Shown in pieces: positions 8,855 through 16,577 of a stretch of DNA of 64,000 nucleotides. Within the stretch, counting starts at the first letter, position 1, and every line of letters starts with the position of its first letter. The notes under the pieces were generated by a model that did no database searches, was not told the DNA's origin, and worked only from the letters and a program-made list of their open reading frames with translations. A program made the translations under genes and the position numbers. This DNA is from CAVZGO01 sp963774935 (GTDB lineage: Bacteria; Chloroflexota; Anaerolineae; Anaerolineales; UBA4823), in contig CAVZGO010000002.1 of the NCBI GenBank assembly GCA_963774935.1, positions 1-64,000 of the forward strand, given 5' to 3'.

Positions 8855-9712
8855 TTACGCCGTCAGCAGGTTTGCCGGGCACACCGCCGCGCCGATAATC
8901 CCTGGACCGGTATGCACTCCCAGCACCGGTGAGATACGCAAGATTTCAAGCTTGGCTATGTTGAGCGTCTTGCGCAGCCCGTTCGCCAGCTCTTCAGCAT
9001 ATTCGCCAGCCTGGCCGTGCATCACGGATACCCACACGGACTCGCTGGCATAGAGCTTACCCACGTGCTTGTTAAGCGCATCCAGGGCGCGCGGGATGGT
9101 TCGCTCGCGCCCCACCGGGCTGTACTTGCCATCGGTATGGTTGACGTGGATCACTGGTTTGATGTTAAGCAGGATGCCTGCCAGCGCCTGCACCCGGCCG
9201 ATGCGCCCTCCCTTCGCCAGGTATTCCATCGTCTCAAGCGTGTACACAGTTTCGGTCGCCAGACGAATCTTGCCAAGCTGCTCCTGGATGAGCTCAAGCG
9301 GTTTGCCAGCCCGCACCATCGCGGCTGCCGCCAGCACCTGGAAGCGCAAGCCACCGGATAGCGTCATGCTGTCAATATGGGTTACCTGCGCCTCGGGGAC
9401 GCTTTCGGCGCCGATGTGAGCAGCGGACATGGTAGAGCTTAATCCACTGGAGATATGGATGGAAAGTATGGGCTTGACATTTTTTGCCAGCCGTTGATAA
9501 ATCTGGACGAAATCATCGGGTGAGGGCAGCGAGGTCGAGGGGATGCTCGGCCACATGCTCTTCAAACGGGCATAAAATTCATCCCGACCGATCTCCTCGG
9601 AGCTGACCGTACCATCCGGGAATTCGATTTTCAACGGTGCCACCACGATCTGGTTCTCAGCGATATCTTCGGGGGTCAGGTCGGCTGCGCTATCGGTTAC
9701 GATTTGAAACAT
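8855..9712 (-). CDS. DegV family fatty-acid-binding protein
   Basis: 285 residues with the full two-domain DegV fold. Visible motifs are IVTDSAADLTPE at the N-terminus, TSLPSPDDF and ISSGLSSTM (the lipid-head-group-contacting loops), MEYLAKGGRIG, and HTGPG near the C-terminus. In Gram-positive bacteria relatives (FakB) hold a fatty acid for phosphorylation by FakA. No FakA gene is in the window, so a role in fatty-acid uptake is only family knowledge. GAGGTGAC precedes the ATG. It stands alone, convergent with the glycan pair. Confidence 0.9.
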   Translation of the reverse strand: MFQIVTDSAADLTPEDIAENQIVVAPLKIEFPDGTVSSEEIGRDEFYARLKSMWPSIPSTSLPSPDDFVQIYQRLAKNVKPILSIHISSGLSSTMSAAHIGAESVPEAQVTHIDSMTLSGGLRFQVLAAAAMVRAGKPLELIQEQLGKIRLATETVYTLETMEYLAKGGRIGRVQALAGILLNIKPVIHVNHTDGKYSPVGRERTIPRALDALNKHVGKLYASESVWVSVMHGQAGEYAEELANGLRKTLNIAKLEILRISPVLGVHTGPGIIGAAVCPANLLTA

Positions 9713-9815
9713 AAGTCACCTCACTTTCTGTAGATAGATGATCTTATTTGCGGGGGATTACGTCGATTTTATCACAGGACTAAAAACCATTGTATGGTTT
9801 GAAAAAGAAAAGTAT

Positions 9816-10337
9816 TTATTTCAGGCTCATGATCATGTGCACATCCTCCGGTTCCAGGGCAAACTGCGACGGATCGGGAGTGGAAGTGGGTCGAAAACCC
9901 TGGCTCAGATAGAAACCCACCGCTGATTCCGACGGAGTTGCAGAAACATACAGGCGTGCAGCTCCGCTCTGGCGCGCCAGAGCGATAATTTCCTGTACCA
10001 ATCGGGTTGCGATGCCCCTGCGCCGGTATGCCTGGCTGATATGCAGGGTCGTCAATTGCGCCATATCTGGCGCCAGCCGATTGCGAATGGACGCCAATCC
10101 GATCAGCTCAACGCCATCGAACGCGCCAATGAAGGCATCCCAATGCAGACGCTCAGCCCATTCGCCCAGGTAAGCGTGCCATTCAACCAGGTCGGGGACA
10201 GGTCGCTGCCAGTTCTGCTCTGTGACTGCAAGATCATCACCTTGCTGGGAATAGACAATGGTACCGGTTTCGGAGATATCGATTGGGTTGAGGGCGTACA
10301 ACGTGGTGAGAGAGGGGATTTGACGGTAGGCGATCAT
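9816..10337 (-). CDS. GNAT family N-acetyltransferase
   Basis: 173 residues. The acetyl-CoA-binding motif A is visible as LHISQAYRRRGIATRLVQEI (near residues 94-113), with beta-strand and FYLSQGFRP at the C-terminal side typical of GNAT enzymes. The acceptor substrate is unknown. There is no ribosome binding site; a TATAAT box lies at 10348-10353 on the minus strand, giving a predicted leader of only about four bases. Confidence 0.85.
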   Translation of the reverse strand: MIAYRQIPSLTTLYALNPIDISETGTIVYSQQGDDLAVTEQNWQRPVPDLVEWHAYLGEWAERLHWDAFIGAFDGVELIGLASIRNRLAPDMAQLTTLHISQAYRRRGIATRLVQEIIALARQSGAARLYVSATPSESAVGFYLSQGFRPTSTPDPSQFALEPEDVHMIMSLK

Positions 10338-10501
10338 AATACGGCTAATTATAAATTCAAATGATATTCATTTTGAACCGGATGGTTAATGATTTTCGTT
10401 ATAGAAAAACATCTTCTGGTAAACTTATAATTAGCTCGATTCCATGCAAAGGTGCGCATTTTTCTTAATAATTATCGATTTATCGCTGCGGAGGAAGAAC
10501 G

Positions 10502-11154
10502 ATGTTATCCATGTTTGAAGAGCTCTTCCTGGTTGCCATCGACGACTACAAAGGTACGGTGGCACCTTCAGTGTCCGACCGCTTGCGCTACGGGCTGGCA
10601 GGAGCACTCTTAGCTGAACTCGCACTGCAAGAAAAAATCCGCATCGACAAAGGTAAACTTGTTCCGTCTGAGGCTCCGTCCACCATCCAAGGGATTGAGG
10701 CTGATGCGCTGCAGATCATCACCGCCAGCAAGAAACCGCGCCCGGTTAAGCACTGGATCAGCGCTCTTGCTTCTAATAAATTGAATCGCCGCGTTGCCGA
10801 AGACCTGGCTGATAAGCACGTATTAACCATAGAAAAACGGCGCTTCCTGTGGGTCATACCTTACGATGCATATCCTCAGCAAGACGCTTCAGCAAAATAC
10901 TGGGTTAAGCAACGCCTGCGGTCAGTTGCACTGGGAGGCATTAATCCTGCCCCTCGCGATCTTTTACTGCTCAGCTTGGTCAAATCCTGCGATATGCTCG
11001 GCTTGGTTTTCACGCGCGACGAGCGAAAAACAGCTCGGAAGAAGATCGATACACTGGTCAGCGCGAGCCCATTGGCGATGCCCTGCGTGCAGTCCTGGAA
11101 GAAATCGACTCTGCTGCCGCAGCGGTGATCATCGCACCAACAGCCAATAATTAA
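10502..11154 (+). CDS. GPP34 (Golgi phosphoprotein 3-like) family protein, apparent frameshift near its end
   Basis: The sequence matches the GPP34/Vps74 fold found in many actinobacteria and Chloroflexi: FEELFLVAIDDYKG, RLRYGLAGALLAELAL, and the C-terminal TARKKIDTLV. Eukaryotic members bind phosphoinositides; the bacterial role is unknown. As read, the frame runs to 11128 with an unlikely end. A single missing base near 11063 restores a typical tail (EPIGDALRAVLEEIDSAAAA) ending at 11154, only two bases before the next ATG. I therefore annotate the restored span. A strong GGAGG site precedes the ATG at 10502. The next small gene probably shares its transcript. Confidence 0.8.
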
Positions 11155-11156
11155 CC

Positions 11157-11444
11157 ATGAAATTTATCGCACTGGAACACGAAACCTCCACAGAACAAGC
11201 AGATTTCACCCCGCTCCTCAAGGCTGAAGCACAGAGCACCTGGCAGATGTACTACCAGGGCTTGCTCCGCGAGGCTTATTGGGACACATGCCAGCACACC
11301 GCGGTGCTAATTCTCGAGTGTGACGATGAAAATCAGGCTCGCAGCGCACTGGACAATCTGCCGCTGGTGAAAGCCGGTTTGATCAGCTTTGAGCTGATCC
11401 CCTTGGCACCATACGATGGCTTTAAACGCCTGTTCAGTGAATGA
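11157..11444 (+). CDS. Small protein, possible dimeric alpha/beta-barrel (YCII/muconolactone isomerase-like)
   Basis: 95 residues, no membrane segment. The pattern of strands and helices (LEHETSTEQADFTPLLKAEAQ, then TAVLILECDDENQARSALDNLPL and a closing ISFELIPLAPYDGF strand) resembles small ferredoxin-like barrel proteins such as YCII or muconolactone isomerase. I cannot assign an enzymatic activity. It starts two bases after the restored stop of the GPP34 gene, which supports an operon and the frameshift interpretation of that gene. Confidence 0.65.
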   Translation: MKFIALEHETSTEQADFTPLLKAEAQSTWQMYYQGLLREAYWDTCQHTAVLILECDDENQARSALDNLPLVKAGLISFELIPLAPYDGFKRLFSE

Positions 11445-11753
11445 AGACAGACTGAGCTTACCTGCATCCAGGCCTTGGGGGCTATCGGTCATTGATGATC
11501 ACTCCCCGCCCCATCGCGAGCAGCAGACAGCCCATCCCCCAGGCTGACAACAACACCTACTCGTTCTCTTCGACCCGCCCCTCAACCTGCTTTACTCAGC
11601 ACCGGTGTGCTTGGAGAGTTTTCAATAATACCCTACTCACAGAGCTGACGGGTCAAACGTTGGATCTGTTCGATCTAGGTTGAAATAATGGATATTGACG
11701 GTATGGTAGAATAGGTGAGGGATGTGAATTTTTCACAAAAAGGAGACCAAATA
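11445..11753. other. Gene-free stretch upstream of the ferritin gene
   Basis: About 309 bases with no convincing gene. A 63-codon frame at 11492-11683 has no ribosome site and unlikely composition. No tRNA or clear terminator is seen. The last 60 bases presumably hold the ferritin promoter, but no confident -35/-10 pair could be picked. Confidence 0.5.
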
Positions 11754-12248
11754 ATGCACGAAAAAAGCATAGAGCTACTCAATAAAGCCATTGCCGATGA
11801 GCTTTCCGCGGTTCACCAGTACATGTTTTTCCATTTTCATTGCGAAGACCAGGGCTACAGCATCCTATCCATGCTGTTTGAACGGACAGCTATCGAGGAG
11901 ATGAAGCACGTCGAGCACTGTGGCGAACGCATTCTGTTCCTGGGCGGCGAAGTGGAACTCGTATCCAGCGCGGCAGTTGAGAAGGTCCACGACGTGAAGA
12001 CCATGCTGGAAATGGCATGCAAGATGGAAGAAGGCAGCGCTCGAGATTACAACCATTGGGCGAATGAATGCTCGGCGAACGCTGACTCTGGCACGAAGAA
12101 AGTTTTCGAAGCGCTGGTGGATGACGAAGAGCGCCATTTCAGCCAGTTTGACCTGGAAGTACAAAAAATCAAGAAGTATGGTGCGCAGTATCTCGCCTTG
12201 CAATCGCATGAAGGCAGTAAAGGCGCTCCTGCCGAAGAAGCAGCTTAA
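11754..12248 (+). CDS. Ferritin-like di-iron protein (bacterioferritin type)
   Basis: 164 residues from an ATG with AAAGGAG eight to ten bases upstream. The four-helix bundle shows di-iron ligands: Glu16 (ADELSAVHQY), Glu49 and His52 (AIEEMKH), a Glu in the third helix, and the DDEERHF motif of the last helix. Such proteins oxidise and store iron in 24-mer cages. The tail is a short flexible Ala/Glu-rich end. It is a single-gene unit closed by a strong terminator. Confidence 0.88.
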   Translation: MHEKSIELLNKAIADELSAVHQYMFFHFHCEDQGYSILSMLFERTAIEEMKHVEHCGERILFLGGEVELVSSAAVEKVHDVKTMLEMACKMEEGSARDYNHWANECSANADSGTKKVFEALVDDEERHFSQFDLEVQKIKKYGAQYLALQSHEGSKGAPAEEAA

Positions 12249-12264
12249 GCTTGGCTCTTCCGAT

Positions 12265-12302
12265 AAAAAAAGTGGTGCAGTTTCACCGCACCACTTTTTT
12301 AT
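12265..12302. terminator. Bidirectional intrinsic terminator
   Basis: AGTGGTGC / GCACCACT hairpin flanked by an A-run on the left and a T-run on the right. It separates the ferritin gene from the convergent DUF5666 gene. Confidence 0.88.
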
Positions 12303-12322
12303 TATTCTCTCATCTGACTGTT

Positions 12323-12927
12323 CTAGCCGCGACCGCTGTTGCCTCCGTGGTCATCATCGTTTGCATTACCGTTGTCATCATTACTGGTTGCCGTTGCCAT
12401 TGTCATCGTTGACGTTTTCGTTGTCACTGCCGTGCATTGGCATCGTTTGTGTTTTCATTGATGCTGCTATTGCTGTTTCCATCGTCGAAGGCGCTGTTGC
12501 CGTTGTCATCGATCGATTCATTGCTGTTGTCATCTGCTGCGGGAGTCTCGGTGGCCACTGCACCGGCAAATTCGATCTCGCGAGCTGCCAGGCCGTCCTG
12601 GAAAGGATAAGCATGCACTTTGACAAAATCACCTACCTCGAACAAACCTTTCAGCTCGGTGCCGGGCAGAATGGTCAGCGTCTGACCTGCCACTGTCCAG
12701 GTTGTTTCAGTGATCGCTTCGATCTTGCCGTAGAATTCGAACTCGCCCGGTCGTCCGGAGAGCTCATCCAGGCTCTCCACCGGTTCCATGCTGCCTCGGT
12801 TGACCCGGTCATCACCTGCTTCCGTCTCACGTGCGAATGCGGTCAGGCGAGATCCGCCAAGCAGAAATGCAATTGCCATCACGGCGGTAACAATAATCCA
12901 AAGGGTGCGCTTGCTGTTGCTGTTCAT
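12323..12927 (-). CDS. Secreted/anchored DUF5666-like protein with Asp/Asn-rich tail, two apparent frameshifts
   Basis: An N-terminal membrane segment or uncleaved signal (about residues 8-30) is followed by a small beta domain of DUF5666 type (GEFEFYGKIEAITETTWTVAG then GTELKGLFEVGDFVKV). The C-terminal tail is low-complexity Asp/Asn. The frame stops early at 12424, but shifting by one base near 12433 and again near 12386 continues the same Asn/Asp/Gly composition to a natural end (DDDHGGNSGRG) at 12323, just short of the shared terminator. AAGGAG precedes the ATG. Function unknown; it probably acts outside the membrane. Confidence 0.65.
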
Positions 12928-13045
12928 CGTTATTTCTCCTTATTTCATGGTTGGTTTTTGTGTTACTTCACCCTGTATGACGCCGCATTCTGATAGATGT
13001 GATGAAGATTATCTGATTATTAATCTTTTACTCATTCTCAAGATA

Positions 13046-13083
13046 GAAAAGCAGTGCCTGAGCGAAAACCGCCCAGGCACTGC
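13046..13083 (-). terminator. Intrinsic terminator of the BI-1 gene
   Basis: GCAGTGCCTG / CAGGCACTGC hairpin; on the minus strand it is followed by a short T-run. It lies downstream of the gene ending at 13140. Confidence 0.7.
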
Positions 13084-13139
13084 AATATGAAGAGCTAATT
13101 GCCTTAGTCAGGAATGATACGATTGGTTTCTGGTTTGAA

Positions 13140-13829
13140 TTACCTGCGACTGGTGCGCAGCAGCAGCAGGAACAGGTTGATGAAGTCCAGGTAAAGCGCC
13201 AGAGCGCCGATCACGATGATTCCGCCCATGCCCTGCTTGCCTTCCAGCTCGGTAGAAAGCTTCTTCAGGCGGTTGGTGTCCCACACCGTCAATCCGGCAA
13301 ACAGCAGGATGCCGAGGAAGTTCATCCCCCGATCAAACCCGGCAGAGGTTGAGAAGAAAATGGTAAACATGTAGCCAAACAGCCAACCCGCCAGCGCCAG
13401 CATCAGGAACATCCCCAGCCCGCTCAGGTCACGCTTGATGAACAGCCCGACGATACTGGCGAACAGGAACATTCCCGCGGTCACCCAGAAGGTGTAAGAA
13501 ATGGTTGCCTGGGAGTAATAGATAAAAATTGTTGAAATTGTCAGGCCGGTCAATGCCGAATACAGTAAGAACAGCAGAAACGCCACGAACGGAGATAGAC
13601 GCATCACCGCGGCGCTGAGCACACCGACCAGGATGATCTGGAGTATAAACAATCCAAAGACGAACCAGCCGTCGGTCAGGATGCGCAGCATCAGATCTTC
13701 ATTGCTGCTGACACCCGTAGCGACGAAGGCAGTAACTGACAGACCGAGTGCCATCACCAGGTAAACGCCTGCCATGAAGCGGTTGAAACGCACTTCGCTG
13801 GCAGCTTGCATTGTTTTTGCTTGAGCCAT
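13140..13829 (-). CDS. BAX inhibitor-1 / YccA family membrane protein
   Basis: 229 residues with about seven membrane segments and the typical BI-1 end, where the final helix is preceded by DTNRLKKLSTELEG and followed by ALALYLDFINLFLLLLRTSR. These proteins are putative proton-gated calcium leak channels; in bacteria the role is poorly known. The ATG at 13829 has AGGAGG six bases upstream, so the longer frame to 13892 is rejected. It lies just downstream of the MntP gene but its own ribosome site and terminator suggest independent expression. Confidence 0.88.
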   Translation of the reverse strand: MAQAKTMQAASEVRFNRFMAGVYLVMALGLSVTAFVATGVSSNEDLMLRILTDGWFVFGLFILQIILVGVLSAAVMRLSPFVAFLLFLLYSALTGLTISTIFIYYSQATISYTFWVTAGMFLFASIVGLFIKRDLSGLGMFLMLALAGWLFGYMFTIFFSTSAGFDRGMNFLGILLFAGLTVWDTNRLKKLSTELEGKQGMGGIIVIGALALYLDFINLFLLLLRTSRR

Positions 13830-13872
13830 TAAAACCTCCTGTTGGATAAAGGGATCAGAATATTGTAATATA

Positions 13873-14477
13873 TCACAACGGACCCAGGTCACCGAAAATT
13901 ATTGAAATAAGATTGAAAATCTGCAAGTGCGTCGCCAGGATGCGCAGCCCGATGAAAATCAAGATGACGCCGCCCAGGATCTCCATGCGGCTGCCAAACC
14001 TGGCACCAAGCCGGCTGCCGGTGAGTAAACCCAGCATCGATAAGGAAAATGTCACCAAACCGATCACCAGCGCTGGCATGGCGATCGGCACTCGCAGCAT
14101 CGCCATGCTGAAGCCGATCGCCAGGGCATCGATGCTGGTGGCAATCGACAGCATCAACAGGGTCTTGCCACGCGTCGGGATCATCTTCGCAACGCTCTGT
14201 TTGGCTCTGCCAGCCCGATCAGAATCATCTTCACTCCGAGATAGACCAGCAGCCCGGCAGCCACCCAGTGGTCAATGGCGCTGACCCAGTGCTCGACCGA
14301 GGCACCCAGGTACCAGCCGACGACCGGCATGAACGCCTGAAAAATACCAAAATGGAATGCCAGGCGCAAGCGCGAGCGGGTCGAGTTTGCCTGGTGGTTT
14401 GCGCCTACGCACAGCGAAACCGCCGTGGCGTCCATTGCCATGCCAACGGCAATAAGTAAGATTGTTAGAAAGGACAT
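13873..14477 (-). CDS. mntP: MntP-like manganese efflux pump, apparent single-base frameshift
   Basis: The two halves of an MntP protein lie in adjacent frames. The first half (to 14181) has MSFLTILLIAVGMAMDATAVSLC and the second (from 14184) has IATSIDALAIGFSMAML; these are the paired GMAMDA/TSIDA motifs with membrane Asp residues of this six-helix exporter. Adding one base around 14199-14207 joins them through a natural linker (EPKQSVAKMIPTRG), giving about 200 residues, the normal length. The two pieces overlap in ATGA, but the homopolymer setting (CC/AAA) favours a deletion over a true split gene. MntP exports Mn2+. No ribosome site is obvious. Confidence 0.8.
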
Positions 14478-14498
14478 CTCGAAAAGTAAATCTAAAAG

Positions 14499-16286
14499 CT
14501 AGGGTTGTATCTCCTGCTGCGCCTTTGCCACCGTAACCGGCGTATTCGGCACACTCACCAGTGCTTCGTGCAGCGCTTGCGAGGCGCCCACATCCAGCAA
14601 ATTCTCCAGCCAGCGGTAGCCCACGCTCTGGTAGAGCAGCTCGGCTTCGACAGTAAATGGTCCCTGGGCAGTGCCCAGGTCAATCGCCAGCCCCAGGACG
14701 TCACCACCAGGTTGGAAGTCAGCATCGCTGGCAGCTTCGCCGTGCACGATAATCTGCGACGAGGCTTGCGCCAGGTCGAAACCCTGCGGCAGCAGGCGGT
14801 TATCCTTGGCATAACTGGCGGCGTGGAGCAGGGCAGTGGTGACATTGCCCTGGCTGTCATGCAAGATGGCTTCATAGATCTGCACCTGGTCGGACGTGCT
14901 CAACTGGGTGTAATGCGGCTCGAGCTGGCTGGGATTCTCGTCATTGGCGTTGCCTAGAATGGCGCCACTGGCATCCAGCGCGCCTGATTCGAAGACTACC
15001 TGTCCCGATCCGTCCAGCACGCGCAGGTGCAGCCAGGCGCGCCGGGATGGATACCCCGCCGGGAACTTGTGCCCCACCAGGCTTTGCAAATGCACATTGC
15101 CGCTCAGCACGCCATTCTCAATTTTCAGCTCTTCCAATGCCAGTGTGGCGGTGGATTTCTCCAGCATGCGCTCGGTGTTAGCAATCGTCTCTGCAAAACC
15201 CTGGCTGGAGGCGGTCACCCCCAGCGCTGGACCATTTGCCTGCAGCACGCGCAGCATGAAGGCATTCCCGCCGGTGAACGTGTGCTGGTAGAACGGGCTG
15301 CGCAGCGGTCCACCGGTGATGGAAAGCTGCACCCCGCCGCTCGCCAGGGGCATGTGACAGCCCTGGCAGGTCTGCTGTCCCTCCACGCGGCTGTTTTCCC
15401 ACTCAGAGTAGACCATCTGCTCAGGGAACTCGCCAGCTACCTGCCCGTTCTCGTCCAGGTATGGCGTTACCAGGTCATGGCAGGTGCCGCATAGCTCAGA
15501 TTGTCCCAGGTGGTCAGCTTGCTGGGGGATGAAGCCGGAGACCGCCTGCATCATGGTTTGAAGCTGGGGATCAATTTCAAACTTGCCATACGCCAGGCGC
15601 TGACCGGCAGGCAGATCCAGGTCTACCTGGTAGCCGCCAGAAAAGCTGTCCGGTTGGCCCAGGTTGTCCGCTTCTACCTGGTGGCACAGGGTGCAAGACA
15701 CCGCATCCATGCCCAGGCGGTGCAATGGGTTTTCCGGATCCAGAAAGCCATCGCCTGTCAGTAAAACCTCGCCATCTTCGGCGTGCTGCGTGACGGCAGC
15801 CATCGGGGTATGACAGGAGGCGCATTTCTCCTCGATCACGCCGCGCAGCTCTGGTGCGGAAGCAACTTCATTCTCCACGGTTGCCTGCCAGTATGGATCG
15901 CGGGCAGCGTTGGCCAGCATGCTGGCACGCCACAATCTCTCGGTCGAGACATCCACCCCAGCCTGGTCCTGCAGGTTCGAATGACAGGCGGAGCAGGCTC
16001 CTGAGCCCGAAAACAGGCTGCCGCGCTCCACCGGCAGGGGTTCACCTTCGTAAGCAGCCTGATCAGCAGGCTGTGTTGCCACCTGCGATACCTGCTGAGT
16101 ACCTGCTGCAGGTAGAGTAGGCGCTGCCAGGGTAGCCGCCAGGTCTTCGCTGGAGAGCTGGTCACCTTCGCCCTGCACCGCCTGGGTCGCTCCGGTGGAG
16201 GCGCTGTCCGTCGGAGCAGCACCGGACTGGCAGCCAGCGATGATCAGACACATCAGGAGTAATAGCGGCAGGATTTTGGTATGCAT
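14499..16286 (-). CDS. Five-haem c-type cytochrome lipoprotein
   Basis: 595 residues from the ATG at 16286 (GAGG upstream; a GTG four codons earlier is possible). A lipoprotein signal ends at LIIAGC, followed by a Thr/Gln/Ala-rich linker. Five haem-binding motifs are present: CSACH, CASCH, CTLCH, CGTCH and CQGCH, at about residues 97, 152, 195, 264 and 304. The C-terminal half (about 280 residues) has no haem motif and looks like beta-sandwich sequence. The layout resembles multihaem cytochromes of the cytochrome c554/nitrite-reductase-associated kind. It would sit on the outer face of the membrane and carry electrons; its partner is unknown, as no quinol oxidase or maturation genes are in the window. 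Confidence 0.85.
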   Translation of the reverse strand: MHTKILPLLLLMCLIIAGCQSGAAPTDSASTGATQAVQGEGDQLSSEDLAATLAAPTLPAAGTQQVSQVATQPADQAAYEGEPLPVERGSLFSGSGACSACHSNLQDQAGVDVSTERLWRASMLANAARDPYWQATVENEVASAPELRGVIEEKCASCHTPMAAVTQHAEDGEVLLTGDGFLDPENPLHRLGMDAVSCTLCHQVEADNLGQPDSFSGGYQVDLDLPAGQRLAYGKFEIDPQLQTMMQAVSGFIPQQADHLGQSELCGTCHDLVTPYLDENGQVAGEFPEQMVYSEWENSRVEGQQTCQGCHMPLASGGVQLSITGGPLRSPFYQHTFTGGNAFMLRVLQANGPALGVTASSQGFAETIANTERMLEKSTATLALEELKIENGVLSGNVHLQSLVGHKFPAGYPSRRAWLHLRVLDGSGQVVFESGALDASGAILGNANDENPSQLEPHYTQLSTSDQVQIYEAILHDSQGNVTTALLHAASYAKDNRLLPQGFDLAQASSQIIVHGEAASDADFQPGGDVLGLAIDLGTAQGPFTVEAELLYQSVGYRWLENLLDVGASQALHEALVSVPNTPVTVAKAQQEIQP

Positions 16287-16460
16287 GCGAGACCTCACTT
16301 ATTGAGTTTTTCCTTCAAACAGCATCTAACATGTGAAGAATTGTACATGGAATTATTTTAACCGAGAAACCAGATTGAACATAACCTAGCTCAAGAATTT
16401 TGCGCGCAGAAAATCCTGCTTACCACGAACCCACCGACCTCGAATTCTCTAATACAGAAT

Positions 16461-16474
16461 GTGACATATGACAC
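16461..16474. promoter_or_regulatory. Possible operator palindrome upstream of the secreted GEVED protein
   Basis: GTGACATATGACAC is symmetric except at one base pair. It is followed by a plausible promoter, TTTACA (16478) and TACTAA (16501) with a 17-base spacer. The arrangement resembles CRP/FNR-type sites next to a -35 box, but this is only a pattern. Confidence 0.3.
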
Positions 16475-16577
16475 TTGTTTACACAAATTGTAGTATGCAA
16501 TACTAATATGCATGAACGGGGGATTTACTATTTTAATTTGCCAGGCAGGTTGGGCATCGCCCAGAAGGGAACTTAAG

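Noticed and set aside
11492..11683. 63-codon open frame between the small protein and ferritin genes
   Set aside because: No ribosome site, Ser/Thr/Pro-rich random-like composition, no family pattern.
13873..14477. MntP as two half-genes coupled by ATGA, a possible split transporter
   Set aside because: One added base in a CC/AAA stretch joins both halves through a normal linker, and many other genes here show similar single-base shifts. A split gene is possible but less likely.
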